Shown piece by piece: positions 16,974 to 26,166 of a stretch of DNA of 64,000 bases (position 1 is its first letter; the number at the start of each line of letters is the position of its first letter). The notes below the pieces were generated by a model that was not told where the DNA came from, searched no databases, and worked only from the letters and a program-made list of their open reading frames with translations. The stretch spans positions 4,092,001 through 4,156,000 of the forward strand of contig NZ_CP113264.1 in NCBI RefSeq assembly GCF_026642255.1. The letters are read 5' to 3'. The position numbers and the translations under genes were made by a program. Origin of the DNA: Streptomonospora nanhaiensis. Its GTDB lineage: Bacteria > Actinomycetota > Actinomycetes > Streptosporangiales > Streptosporangiaceae.

Positions 16974-17209
16974 CAGCGGCAATGGAGTGCCCATGTCCCT
17001 GAGCCCTCGTCCCCCGACTCCCCCGCCGGCGCCCCAGGGACCCGGCCCTCTCGGAGTCGGTCGGCCTGCCCCTCTAACGCGCCCGCGCCGCGTTCACAGA
17101 GCGGTGACAGAAGCATCCCGGGGCGTGGAGACCGCACCGGGACCGCTCCGGGACCCACGTCCACGGGGGCCCTGCCCCGGATCGCGGGGGCGGCGGCGCC
17201 GCCCGGTGC

Positions 17210-18409
17210 TCACCTGTCGGCTCCGGCCCGGGTACGGCGGCCCTCGTGGTGGGAGCCGCGCCAGTCCAGGCACACGACGGTGGCGTCGTCCTCCGGGCGC
17301 CTTTCGGAGGCGTCGGTGACCGCGGCGGTCAGGGTCCGTACGACCTCACGGGGGTGGTCGTCGGCGGTGTCACCGATCAGCCGGGGCAGGTCGACGGATG
17401 CCGCCCGGCGGTCCTGCATGCCGTCGGTGTGGAAGACGAGGCGGTCACCGGGGCGCAGGTCGAGGTGCTGCACGTGATAGGCGACCGGTACGTGCATACC
17501 GAAGGGCAGGTCGACGTCCAGGCCGACCTCGTTCACCGTGCCTTCGCGCAGGAGCAGCGGCCAGGGGTGCCCGGCGTTGACGATCTGCGCGCCGGTGCCG
17601 TCCAGGGCGATGCGCACCAGCTGGCCTGTGGCGAACGAGTGGTCTCCGTGGTCCAGGAGGGCCCGGTGGGCCTGATACGCCTGATCGGCCAGGTCGGCGC
17701 CGGCTCGGCGGGCGCTGCGGGAGGCGTTGACCAGCAGGGTGGCCATGAGGGCGGCGTTGACGTCGTGGCCCATGGCGTCGGTGATGGACAGGTTCAGGGT
17801 GTTGCGGTCCAGGGAGTAGTCGTAGGTATCCCCGGCGACGGAGTCGGCGGGCACCAGGGCCGTGGCGAGGACGAACTGGGCGGCTTCGCAGGAGGACGCG
17901 CTGGGCAGGAGGTGGCGTTGGATCTCGCTGGCCAGGCTGATCGGGGTGGTGCGCCGGCCCCAGTGGTAGAGGTCGGTGAAACGGCGGTCGGTGACGATGA
18001 TGTACGCCAGCGCGTGCGCGGCCCCGCGGACCTCGTCCAGGACCTCCCCCGTGACGTGGGGCAGGGTCAGCTCCAGGATGCCGATGACGTCGCCGCGGTT
18101 GGTCACCGGAGCGAGCACCTGCTGCCCGTGCCCGTCCCCGGGTCCCTGCACCAGTTCCTGGGTGCGCAGCACCCGGTCGTAGACGCTGCCGTCCAGCGGA
18201 ATCTGCTCGGGCTGGCGGTCCTTCCGCGTGACGGTCTCCTCGCCGACCCGCACCACCTGCCGGCCGACCATGTCGGCGAACAGGAACGAGACCGCGTGCG
18301 CGTCGAACCGGTCGCGCAGATTGCACGCCACCACGTTGAGGGACTCCATCGGCGCGGCGTCCTCCGCCTCGGCGAGCATCTCCGCCAGCCCGATCCGGTC
18401 ACCAGCCAT
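17210..18409 (-). CDS. GAF-PP2C (SpoIIE-type) serine phosphatase
   Basis: The 399-residue cytoplasmic protein has an N-terminal GAF-like sensor (about 15-145) and a C-terminal SpoIIE/RsbU-type PP2C domain (about 165-385). Metal-binding acids are seen in '[11 protein letters not shown]', '[16 protein letters not shown]' and '[13 protein letters not shown]', with '[15 protein letters not shown]' near the end. Such proteins dephosphorylate anti-sigma-factor antagonists. No antagonist or anti-sigma gene is adjacent; the nearest RsbW-like ATPase is at 38154. ATG 18409 has GGGGGAGA upstream. Confidence 0.88.
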   Translation of the reverse strand: MAGDRIGLAEMLAEAEDAAPMESLNVVACNLRDRFDAHAVSFLFADMVGRQVVRVGEETVTRKDRQPEQIPLDGSVYDRVLRTQELVQGPGDGHGQQVLAPVTNRGDVIGILELTLPHVTGEVLDEVRGAAHALAYIIVTDRRFTDLYHWGRRTTPISLASEIQRHLLPSASSCEAAQFVLATALVPADSVAGDTYDYSLDRNTLNLSITDAMGHDVNAALMATLLVNASRSARRAGADLADQAYQAHRALLDHGDHSFATGQLVRIALDGTGAQIVNAGHPWPLLLREGTVNEVGLDVDLPFGMHVPVAYHVQHLDLRPGDRLVFHTDGMQDRRAASVDLPRLIGDTADDHPREVVRTLTAAVTDASERRPEDDATVVCLDWRGSHHEGRRTRAGADR

Positions 18410-18705
18410 CGTCTCCCCCAGCGTTTTCGCGCACCCGCCTCACACTGACCGTGCGTACCACCTTCCCCCGCCCACACCGGCTACACCTCGGGCAACAGGC
18501 GGCCCCGACCAGCGCGTATTGCCGCCGTCGAAGGCCGCCGGGAGCGGAGCCGGCCCGCAGTGCGGCGGTCAGGAGAGCGGGAAGCAGGTGCGGGCGAGGC
18601 AGGTGCGGGCGGAGAGGTCCCCGGCCGGCCCTCCCCCCGGAGCGGTGCCGCGTTCGTGCGATGCGCGCCGCCCCCCGGCGCCGGGGGGCGGGGTCGGCGG
18701 CCCCT

Positions 18706-18805
18706 CCCCTGCTCCACGGGCACCTCGAAGGTTCCGAAGTCGGCGGCGCGCAGCGTCACGGAGTCCGCCTCGTCCGGCGGGGCCGGGAAGTAGACGGAGG
18801 GGCCC
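18706..18805 (-). pseudogene. Possible coding remnant in gene-free gap
   Basis: Within the 472-bp gap 18410-18881, one leftward frame gives a natural-looking stretch, 'SVYFPAPPDEADSVTLRAAD' then 'FGTFEVPVE'. It is bounded by a stop above and arginine-rich nonsense below. It looks like the tail of a lost gene. No family is recognised, and the rest of the gap shows nothing. Confidence 0.2.
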
Positions 18806-18881
18806 CGCCGTCTGCCGAGCAGTGGGCGTCAGAGGCGCCGACCGCCGGGATCCCCGTGGACGGCTGCCGGTACCCGCTCGG

Positions 18882-19415
18882 TCAGCTCCCGTCCGCCGAG
18901 AAGCGGTAGAAGGACTGGACCGCCCCCTGGTCCGTCGCGAACGAGGAGACCAGGTGCGGGCGCAGGGGGCCGGGGTCGGGTCCGAAGAGGGGGATGCCCT
19001 TCCCTAGGAGCACCGGAACGCGGGTCACGGTGAGGTCCGAGAGGAGACCCTCGGCCAGGAACGCCTGGACGGTGCGGCCTCCGTCGGCGTAGGCGCGCTT
19101 CACCCCGGCCTCGGCGAGGGCCGTCCGCAGCGCGGGGAGGTCCGGATGAACGGTCACCGGCGAACTTCCCAGGTCCGGTCGCGGTCCGGCGGGCAGCGTC
19201 GTGGAGAGCACGTGGATGGGCATGCCCCGGTAGAGGTCCGGTGCGAGTTCCCGCACGGTGTCGTAACTCGCGCGCCCCATCGCCAGGGCGTCGACGGAGG
19301 CGAAGAACTCCTCGGAGCCGGTGTTGTCGAAGACGGTCAGCCAGTCCAGCTCACCGTCGGGCCCCGCGATGTACCCGTCGAGGCTGCAGCCGAGGAAGGC
19401 GTGAAATGTGGTCAT
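18882..19415 (-). CDS. Dihydrofolate reductase/RibD-C-like reductase
   Basis: The 177-residue protein has the RibD C-terminal/DHFR fold: 'FLGCSLDGYIAGPDGELDWL' at the start, 'ALAMGRASYDTV' with the MGRxTYD signature, 'VLSTTLP', 'AYADGGRTVQAFL' and 'VTRVPVLLGKGIPLFG'. It should bind NADPH and reduce a small substrate, but most actinobacterial members have no assigned substrate. ATG 19415 lacks a strong ribosome-binding site. It is divergent from the S33 peptidase across a 305-bp gap that contains leader element copy C. Confidence 0.88.
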   Translation of the reverse strand: MTTFHAFLGCSLDGYIAGPDGELDWLTVFDNTGSEEFFASVDALAMGRASYDTVRELAPDLYRGMPIHVLSTTLPAGPRPDLGSSPVTVHPDLPALRTALAEAGVKRAYADGGRTVQAFLAEGLLSDLTVTRVPVLLGKGIPLFGPDPGPLRPHLVSSFATDQGAVQSFYRFSADGS

Positions 19416-19584
19416 GTCCGAACCGTAGCGGCGCCCCCGGGGCGGCGGCCTGACCGATCTTGCGCTGTTCGGGCCGTGCCCCGGAGCTGGCTCTCGGCCC
19501 GGCCCCTTCGTCGGCCCCGCCGCTCCCCGGTACCGGTCGACCGGTGCCACGGGGGCTCCCATGACGTTTGAGGGGGTGAACCGA

Positions 19585-19601
19585 TGACGCCGCGTCACTG
19601 G
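19585..19601 (+). promoter_or_regulatory. Leader element copy C (TGACGCCGCGTCA + CTGG)
   Basis: A perfect 13-bp palindrome (19585-19597) is followed by CTGG, as in copies A and B. The downstream half is less conserved (ends in AGTCTGAGG). It lies 120 bp before the secreted peptidase gene. The rest of the 19416-19720 gap shows no gene. Confidence 0.5.
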
Positions 19602-19720
19602 TGGGCGCGGCGGGGTGACAGCAGTCTGAGGGGGTGCTTCCCGGCGGCGACGGCCGCCCCTCACAGCGGGGGCGACGGGCTGCCGGGAGGCGGGAATCCG
19701 CTACCCAGGAGGCTGCACAC

Positions 19721-21319
19721 GTGGAACGAAAATGGAGCACGGGCCGGAGTGCGCCGCTGACGGCGGTGGTCCTCCTCGCCGGTTCGCTGGTCGCGGCGGC
19801 GCCCGCCGCGGCCGACGATCGCGACGGGAGGCCGGTGCCGGAGGTGGAGTGGGGCGCGTGCCCCGCCGACGTCCCGACCGGGCCGTACCCGCTGGAGTGC
19901 GGGACCGTGCCGGTACCGGTGGACTACGGCGACCCCGAGGGCGCCGGGATCGACATCATGGTCTCCCGCCTTGCCAGCGAGGTACCGGGTGAGCGGCGCG
20001 GCATCCTGATGCTCAACCCGGGCGGCCCGGGCGGCTCCGGGCTGTCGATGCCCGCCGACCTGGCCGCCCTGGGCGCGCCCGCGAGCCTCTCGAACACCTA
20101 TGACCTGATCGGCATGGACCCCCGCGGGGTCGGGCACTCCGCACCGGTGAGCTGCGGTTTCACCACCGACCAGGCGTACTACGGCAACATTCCGCCGTAC
20201 GCCGTCGACGACGCGGCCATCACCGACCAGGCGGTGACCGCCGAGGCGGTCGCCGACCGGTGCGCGGCCAACGACACCGACGGGCTGCTGCCCCACATCT
20301 CGACGGCGAACACGGCCCGCGACATGGACCGGATCAGGGCAGCGCTCGGCGAGGAGAAGACCGGCTACTTCGGGGTGTCCTACGGGTCGGCGCTGGGCGC
20401 CGCCTACGCCTCCCTGTTCCCCGAGCGCACGGACCGGATCGTGCTCGACAGCAACATCGGCGACACCTTCCTCGGCTACGACGGTCTCCGCCAGTTCGGC
20501 GCGGGCTTCGAGGAGGCCTTCCCCGACTTCGCCGCCTGGCTGGCGCGACGCGACGGCAGCTACGGCCTGGGGAACTCTCCGGAGCAGGTGCGGGAGACCT
20601 ACTTCGAGATCGCGGGGCGGCTCGACGAAGAGCCGGTGGCGGGCGTCGACGGCCCCGCCTTCCGATTCGCCTCCTTCATCGGCCTGTACGGCGAGCCGAA
20701 CTACGCCCGGACGGCGCAGCTGTGGCAGGCGCTGGACGACCGCGACGAGAGCGCGGTCCAGCGGTACCTGGACGGCCCGGCCGGTGGCGGTGAGGAGACG
20801 GCCGAGCCCGTGGCAGCGGACAACGCCTGGTCGGCGTTCCTCGCGGTGGCCTGCAACGACTCCGAGTGGCCGGAGGACCTCGACACCTACCGGAGCGGTG
20901 TCGCCGAGGACCGGGAGCGGTACCCGATGTACGGCGCGGCCCCTGCCAACGTCATGCCGTGCGCCTACTGGCACCACGAGCCGGCCGAGGCCCCGGTGGA
21001 GATCACCGGGGAGGGCCCGGACAACGTCCTGATCGTGCAGAACCTGCGTGACGCGGCCACACCGTACGCCGGAGGCGTGAGGCTGGACGACAAGTTCGGG
21101 CAGCGGTCGCGGCTGGTGAGCGTCGACGGGAACGGGCACGGCGTCTACCTCTACGGTGACAACGCCTGCGCCTGGAACGTCACCACGGGCTTCCTCGTCG
21201 ACGGCGAGTTCCCGGAGCGGGACGTCTCCTGCGGGGCGTCCGCGAACGCCGGTCCGGGACCCGGCAGCGGGGCGGAGCGGCTGCGGACCGAAACCCTCGA
21301 CCGGCTCGGCGCCGCCTGA
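19721..21319 (+). CDS. Secreted alpha/beta-hydrolase, S33 tripeptidyl-aminopeptidase type
   Basis: The 532-residue precursor has a signal peptide ('RSAPLTAVVLLAGSLVAAAP' then 'AAADD'). The catalytic core follows: oxyanion 'LNPGGPGGSG', 'GMDPRGVGHS', nucleophile elbow 'GVSYGSALGA', Asp in 'NLRDAATPY' and His in 'DGNGHGVYL'. The C-terminal TAP-like cap with paired cysteines ('CAWN', 'DVSCG') is typical of the Streptomyces SlpD/Tap group, which removes N-terminal tripeptides outside the cell. GTG 19721 has AGGAGG nine bases upstream. It is monocistronic, with strong hairpins after the stop. Confidence 0.92.
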   Translation: MERKWSTGRSAPLTAVVLLAGSLVAAAPAAADDRDGRPVPEVEWGACPADVPTGPYPLECGTVPVPVDYGDPEGAGIDIMVSRLASEVPGERRGILMLNPGGPGGSGLSMPADLAALGAPASLSNTYDLIGMDPRGVGHSAPVSCGFTTDQAYYGNIPPYAVDDAAITDQAVTAEAVADRCAANDTDGLLPHISTANTARDMDRIRAALGEEKTGYFGVSYGSALGAAYASLFPERTDRIVLDSNIGDTFLGYDGLRQFGAGFEEAFPDFAAWLARRDGSYGLGNSPEQVRETYFEIAGRLDEEPVAGVDGPAFRFASFIGLYGEPNYARTAQLWQALDDRDESAVQRYLDGPAGGGEETAEPVAADNAWSAFLAVACNDSEWPEDLDTYRSGVAEDRERYPMYGAAPANVMPCAYWHHEPAEAPVEITGEGPDNVLIVQNLRDAATPYAGGVRLDDKFGQRSRLVSVDGNGHGVYLYGDNACAWNVTTGFLVDGEFPERDVSCGASANAGPGPGSGAERLRTETLDRLGAA

Positions 21320-21348
21320 CCCGGGTCGAGGGGCGTGGTCGCCCCCGG

Positions 21349-21432
21349 GCGCCGGGGGCGGGTCGGATCCGATCCGCCCCCGGCGCTCCTTCGGCCCCGG
21401 CCGCCCCGCGGCCGATCCGCGGGGCGGCCGGG
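21349..21432. terminator. Tandem strong hairpins between convergent genes
   Basis: The first hairpin has 13-bp arms (21349-21361 with 21374-21386, 12-nt loop). The second has perfect 16-bp arms (21396-21411 with 21417-21432, 5-nt loop). They separate the rightward peptidase from the leftward transketolase operon and could terminate both. No U-tract. Confidence 0.8.
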
Positions 21433-21510
21433 ACCGAGGGAGCGGGCCTTCCGGCCCGCCCGGGCCCGGGGTTCCGGTGCGCCCCGTGCGGCGCGCCCCG
21501 GAACCCGCGG

Positions 21511-22500
21511 TCACAGCGCGGCCCGCACGCGTTCGCCGATGCGTCCGACCGAGACCCCGTAGCGGTCGTGGAGCGTGGGCAGCGCGCCCGCGTCGAGGAA
21601 CTCGTCCGGCAGGCCGATGGGGGTCACCTGCCGGGTCACGCCCCGCTGGACCAGCGCGGAGGCGACCGACTCGAAGAGGCCGCCCACCACGGAGTGGTTC
21701 TCCAGCACGAAGACCTTCCGGTCGGCCGCGACCTCGGCCAGGACGGTGTCCACGTCCAGCGGCTTGATGGTCGGCGTGTGCAGGACAGCGACGCCGATGC
21801 GGTCCTTCTCCAGCGCGGCGGCCACGCGCAGGGCGCGCTCGGTCATCAGCCCCGAGGAGATGAACAGGACGTCCGAGCCGCCGCGGAGCAGTGCGGCCTT
21901 GCCGAGGCGGAACTCGTAGTCGTACTCGTCGAGCACCGTGGGCACCGCGCCGCGCAGGATGCGGGTGTAGGTGGGCCCCTCGTGCGCGACGAGCTGGGGG
22001 ACGGCCTGGGCGATGTCGACGGAGTCGCAGGGGTCGACGACGGTCATCCCCGGGATCCCGCGGAGCAGGGCGACGTCCTCCGTGGCCTGGTGGCTGGGGC
22101 CGTAACCGGTCGTCAGCCCGGGCAGGGCCGCGACGATGTTGACGTTCAGGCGCGGTTCGGCGATGTCCAGGCACAGGAAGTCGTAGGCGCGGCGGGTGGC
22201 GAAGACCGAGTAGGTCGACGCGAAGGGCACGAACCCCTCCTGGGCCAGGCCGGCCGCGGCGCCCATCATGACCTGCTCGGCCATGCCCATCTGGTAGAAG
22301 CGGTCGGGCATGGCGTCGCGGAACACGTGCATGTCGGTGTACTTGGCCAGGTCCGCGGACAGGCCCACGATGCGGGGGTCCTCCCGCGCCGCGGCGAGCA
22401 GCGCGTGCCCCAGCGGGGCCTGGGCGGTGCGCGCGCCGTCGTCGGCGATCGAGGCGATCATCGCGTCCGAGGTGAGCCGCTTGGCGGTGGTGGCGCTCAT
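21511..22500 (-). CDS. Split transketolase, C-terminal subunit
   Basis: The 329-residue protein contains the pyrimidine-binding domain 'GLSADLAKYTDMHVFRDAMP' and 'QMGMAEQVMMGAAAGLAQEG', with the conserved catalytic Glu in 'GMAEQ'. The transketolase C-terminal domain follows ('VFVLENHSVVGGLFESVAS'). It needs the N-terminal subunit encoded just upstream, whose stop overlaps this start (ATGA). The heterodimer would transfer a two-carbon ketol unit using thiamine diphosphate. It is the last gene of a five-gene catabolic operon. Confidence 0.92.
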   Translation of the reverse strand: MSATTAKRLTSDAMIASIADDGARTAQAPLGHALLAAAREDPRIVGLSADLAKYTDMHVFRDAMPDRFYQMGMAEQVMMGAAAGLAQEGFVPFASTYSVFATRRAYDFLCLDIAEPRLNVNIVAALPGLTTGYGPSHQATEDVALLRGIPGMTVVDPCDSVDIAQAVPQLVAHEGPTYTRILRGAVPTVLDEYDYEFRLGKAALLRGGSDVLFISSGLMTERALRVAAALEKDRIGVAVLHTPTIKPLDVDTVLAEVAADRKVFVLENHSVVGGLFESVASALVQRGVTRQVTPIGLPDEFLDAGALPTLHDRYGVSVGRIGERVRAAL

Positions 22501-23363
22501 GCGTCGTTCCCTTCCTTGAGCTGTTCGCGGGCCGTCTGCCACTCGTCCGGGGCCACCCGCATGAAGTGCAGCTTCTCCCTGGACTCCAGCATCGGCACGC
22601 CCTTGCCCATGGTGGTGTCGCAGATCAGGGCCTTGGGTCGGCCGCGGTGGGCCTTGAGCTCGTCCAGTGCCGCGAGCAGCGCGGCGACGTCGTTGCCGTC
22701 GACCCGCAGGACGTGCCAGCCGTTGACCCTGAACTTGTCGTCGGCGGGCTCGGTGCCCATGACCTCCTGCGCCGGGCCGTCGGCGACCTGGCGGTTCATG
22801 TCCACGATCGCGATGACGTTGTCCAGGCCGTGGTGGGCGCAGGCCTGCACGGCCTCCCAGGTGGAACCCTCGCTGAGCTCACCGTCGGAGAGCAGGTTGT
22901 ACACGTGCGCCGGGTTGTCCTTGCGGCGCAGTCCCAAGGCGATCCCCACGGCGACGCCGAGCCCGTGGCCCAGGGAGCCGCCGGAGACCTCCATGCCGGG
23001 CGTGTAGGTGGACATGCCCGACATGGGCAGGCGCGAGTCGTCGGTGGCGTAGGTGTCCAGTTCCTCGACGGGGATCACGCCCGCCTCGGCCAGGGCCGCG
23101 TACAGGGCGATCGCGTAGTGGCCGATGGAGAGGAGGAAGCGGTCGCGCCCCTCCCACTCGGGGTCCTCGGGACGGAGGTCGAGCTGGTCGGCGTAGAGGG
23201 CGGCGAGGACGTCGGCGATCCCGAGGGCCTGGCCGATGTAGCCCTGCCCCTGTACCTCCCCCTGGGTCAGGGCGTTCAGCCTGATCCGGTACGCGGCGGC
23301 CCTCACCCGGTCGGTCCGGGCGGTGTCGACACCGCTTCCGGGCGCCGTGGCGGTCTGGTTCAT
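22497..23363 (-). CDS. Split transketolase, N-terminal (ThDP-binding) subunit
   Basis: The 288-residue protein carries the diphosphate/Mg-binding region 'LSDGELSEGSTWEAVQACAH' followed by 'AIVDMNRQ', corresponding to the GDG...N motif. It also has 'SIGHYAIALYAALAEAG' and 'GGSLGHGLGVAVGIALG' of the transketolase fold. In this split family the two halves form the active heterotetramer. The short gap of 115 bp to the GntP permease gene is consistent with one transcript. Confidence 0.92.
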   Translation of the reverse strand: MNQTATAPGSGVDTARTDRVRAAAYRIRLNALTQGEVQGQGYIGQALGIADVLAALYADQLDLRPEDPEWEGRDRFLLSIGHYAIALYAALAEAGVIPVEELDTYATDDSRLPMSGMSTYTPGMEVSGGSLGHGLGVAVGIALGLRRKDNPAHVYNLLSDGELSEGSTWEAVQACAHHGLDNVIAIVDMNRQVADGPAQEVMGTEPADDKFRVNGWHVLRVDGNDVAALLAALDELKAHRGRPKALICDTTMGKGVPMLESREKLHFMRVAPDEWQTAREQLKEGNDA

Positions 23364-23478
23364 CTCAGTCCTCCTGGTTGGGTGGTTCGGGTGGTGGTTG
23401 CGGGGGGCGATCCGGCGGCCTGTCCGGAGCTTCGTCCGGGTTGGCGGTCGCGTCGCGGGGCCGGTCCGCGATGAGGGC

Positions 23479-24957
23479 TCACGCCAGCGCCCAGACGAGG
23501 CAGACCAGGCCGAAACCGGTCGTGCCCAGTACCGTGACCAGCACGGTCCATGTGCGCAGCGCGTCCGCGACCTGTAGCCCGAGGTAGCGCGAGACGATCC
23601 AGAACCCCGAGTCGTTCACGTGGGAGAGGCAGATCGCCCCGCAGCCGATGGCGAGGTTGATCAGGGCGATCTCCACAGAGCTGTAACCGCCTTCGGAGAC
23701 CGTGCTCGCCAGCAGCCCGGCGGTGGTGATGGCCGACACCGTCGCCGATCCCTGGGCCGCTCTGAGCAGGGCGGCCAGGACGAAGGCCAGGAGCAGCAGG
23801 GGGATGCCCAGTCCGAGCAGGCCGCCGGAGAGGGCGTCGCCGATGCCGCTCTCGCTGAGGACCTTGGCGAAGGCTCCGCCCGCCCCCGTGACGAAGACGA
23901 CGATGGCCGCCGGGGCCAGGGCCCCCTCCATGACCCGGCCCACGGAGCGCATCGACCACCCGCGCCGCACCCCCAGCAGGTACACCGCCAGCAGACAGCC
24001 GGTGAGCAGGGCGAACGGCGGGGCTCCGAGCATCGTCAGCAGGCCCAGTGCGGCCGAGCCCTCGGCGAGGAAGGCGCTGCCGACGGTCTGGAGCCCGATC
24101 ATGGCGATCGGGACGAGGATGATCGTCAGCACGCTGCCCGTGCCCGGGGGCGCCTGCGGTTCCGTCCTGGCCGGGGCCTTCACCGAGCCGCCGCCCTGGT
24201 CGGCGGGCCGGGTCCCGGAGGGCTCGGTTCCGCCCTGCCCGGAGGGGCCGGAGTCGTCGGGGCCTTGCGGTCCGGTCCCGTCTCCCGGGTCCGCGGCCGG
24301 ACCCTCGGAGTACCGGGCGAGCGTCTCCGGGAGCACCGTGTAGACGCGCCGGTTCAGCAGCCGGGCGGTGTGGTGGGCCACGAAGCCCACCGGCACCACC
24401 AGCGCACAGCCCAGGAGCGTGACCAGGCCCATGTCGGCCTCCAGGATCGCCGAGCTGCCGACGATCCCCGGGTGAGGGGGCACCACCACGTGGATGAAGA
24501 GCATCAGGCCGGCGATCGGCAGGCCGATGGACATGGGAGAGGGCAGCCTGGCCGCTCGCGAGAAGGCGTAGATGATCGGTACCAGGATGATGAAGGCGAC
24601 GTCGAAGAAGATGGGCGTCGCGATCACCGACGAGGCGATCAGCAGGGCGGCCCCCACCCGCGCGGGCCCCAGGATCCGGGCGAAGCGCCTGGAGAGGGCG
24701 TCCGCGCCCCCGGAGTGCTCGATGATCGCCCCCAGCATCGCCCCGAGGCCGACCAGGAGGGCGACGCTGCCGAGCGTTCCGCCCAGGCCCTCGACGATGG
24801 TGGGGATGATCTCGGCGAAGGGCATGCCGGTGGCCAGGGCGGTTCCGACGCTGACCAGGATCAGGGCGACGAAGGCCGGCACCTGGAACCGGATGATGAG
24901 CAGGAGCAGGAGGGCGATCGACCCGAGAGCGATCAGTGTCAGCACAAGAGCATCCAT
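23479..24957 (-). CDS. GntP-family sugar-acid permease with hydrophilic insert
   Basis: The 492-residue integral membrane protein of the gluconate:proton symporter family has about 12-13 helices. Family hallmarks include 'GLGAMLGAIIEHSGGADAL', 'PIFFDVAFIILVPIIYAF', 'VPPHPGIVGSSAIL', 'RAAQGSATVSAITTAGL' and 'CLSHVNDSGFWIVSRYLGL'. Unusually, a loop of about 60 residues rich in Gly, Pro, Asp and Thr (about residues 212-275) separates the two halves. The adjacent dehydrogenase and transketolase suggest it imports a sugar acid for the operon. Substrate unknown. Confidence 0.9.
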   Translation of the reverse strand: MDALVLTLIALGSIALLLLLIIRFQVPAFVALILVSVGTALATGMPFAEIIPTIVEGLGGTLGSVALLVGLGAMLGAIIEHSGGADALSRRFARILGPARVGAALLIASSVIATPIFFDVAFIILVPIIYAFSRAARLPSPMSIGLPIAGLMLFIHVVVPPHPGIVGSSAILEADMGLVTLLGCALVVPVGFVAHHTARLLNRRVYTVLPETLARYSEGPAADPGDGTGPQGPDDSGPSGQGGTEPSGTRPADQGGGSVKAPARTEPQAPPGTGSVLTIILVPIAMIGLQTVGSAFLAEGSAALGLLTMLGAPPFALLTGCLLAVYLLGVRRGWSMRSVGRVMEGALAPAAIVVFVTGAGGAFAKVLSESGIGDALSGGLLGLGIPLLLLAFVLAALLRAAQGSATVSAITTAGLLASTVSEGGYSSVEIALINLAIGCGAICLSHVNDSGFWIVSRYLGLQVADALRTWTVLVTVLGTTGFGLVCLVWALA

Positions 24958-25138
24958 AGGTGGATCCCCTCTCGTGTATCGGTGGGGCCCGCACGTTCAC
25001 GGCCGGGTGTTTCCGGGCATGACGAGTGACCCCTACGGGCTTGGTGGTTCCGCCGACCGGCTTCCTCGGGCCTCGGAGCCGTGGTGCGGCAGGGGCGCGA
25101 CGCGGCGGCGGTCCGGCTCGCGTGCGCGGTGCGCGGTG

Positions 25139-26035
25139 TCAGTCGCGGTAGACCTGGATGACCTGGGAGTCGTCCCGGTCGAGGAGCCCGGTGGCGGCGG
25201 CCTGCTCGTAGGCGGCGCGCGCGGCACGGGCCAGGGGCGCGGAGAAGCCGACGGCGTCGGCGGTGTCGGTGACGAGAGTGGAGTCCTTGACGAAGATCCC
25301 GATGGTGCTGGTGACCTCCTCGGCGGCCTCCGGGAGCATGCGCGGTCCGCGGTCCCCCAGCATCCAGGACGCCCCTGCGCCGCCGCCCACGGCCTCCAGG
25401 ACCTCCGCGGGGTCCAGGTCCAGCTTCTCGGCCAGCGCGAGCGCCTCGGCGGCGGCCACGATGTGCACCGAGCACAGGAGCTGGTTGACCACCTTGTAGG
25501 ACTGTCCCCTGCCCACCTCGGCGCCGCAGTCGCGCACGGTGCCCATGGCGGAGAGGACGTCGGAGCAGTCGGCGAGCGCGGCCGGGTCGCCGGAGGCGAA
25601 GAGGGTCAGGGCGCCGCGTCTGGCGCCGGCCACGCCGCCGGTCACCGGCACGTCCACCAGGCGGACCCCGACCTCCTGGGCCCTACGCGCGGCCTCGCGG
25701 ACCGGGCCCGGGCCGACGGTGCTCATCACCGCGAGCACGGCTCCGGGGCGCATGGAGTCGAGCGCGGCGCCGGGTGCGGACACCGCCTGGTGCAGCTGTT
25801 CGGGGGTGGCGACCATGACGAGGACGGTGTCGGCCTCCTCGATCCCGGTGAGGTCGGCCCGGGCGGGTACGCCGAGTTCGGCGGCGGCCTCACGCCGGCG
25901 GGGCGAGGGGTCCACCCCGAGCACGGTGTGGCCCGCGCGGGCGATCCGCTCGGCCATGGGGAGGCCGATGGCGCCGATACCGACGAACATGACAGTCGAT
26001 TTCGGGCATGGCTGTGGAGCCTGTGTCGCGTTCAT
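25139..26035 (-). CDS. Beta-hydroxyacid (3-hydroxyisobutyrate-type) dehydrogenase
   Basis: The 298-residue NAD(P) enzyme has the Rossmann motif 'VMFVGIGAIGLPMAERIARAG' (an Ile-Ala variant of GxGxMG). The substrate loop is 'LVDVPVTGGVAGARRGALTL' and the catalytic Lys lies in 'SYKVVNQLL'. The second domain is all-helical. It belongs with 2-hydroxy-3-oxopropionate reductases and threonate dehydrogenases. ATG 26035 has GAAGGAAG. Its position between a GntR gene and a GntP permease supports oxidation of an imported aldonate-like acid; the exact acid is unknown. Confidence 0.88.
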   Translation of the reverse strand: MNATQAPQPCPKSTVMFVGIGAIGLPMAERIARAGHTVLGVDPSPRRREAAAELGVPARADLTGIEEADTVLVMVATPEQLHQAVSAPGAALDSMRPGAVLAVMSTVGPGPVREAARRAQEVGVRLVDVPVTGGVAGARRGALTLFASGDPAALADCSDVLSAMGTVRDCGAEVGRGQSYKVVNQLLCSVHIVAAAEALALAEKLDLDPAEVLEAVGGGAGASWMLGDRGPRMLPEAAEEVTSTIGIFVKDSTLVTDTADAVGFSAPLARAARAAYEQAAATGLLDRDDSQVIQVYRD

Positions 26036-26166
26036 ATGTCTTCCTTCTCCCCCTCGGGGTGGGGATCGCGCGGTCCCGGAGCTCGGGACCGCCCCCGGCG
26101 GGGCACGGATCGGGGTCCGGGTACGCGGGGTCCCGGTGGGTGGGATTGCGGTGGGTCTGGTGGGGT

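Noticed and set aside
19661..22174. 837-codon minus-strand frame across the peptidase and transketolase
   Set aside because: It covers two genes with clear families in other frames, and its own composition is not protein-like.
23360..25000. 546-codon minus-strand frame over the GntP gene
   Set aside because: It is shifted against the permease frame and dominated by Arg, Gly and His; shadow.
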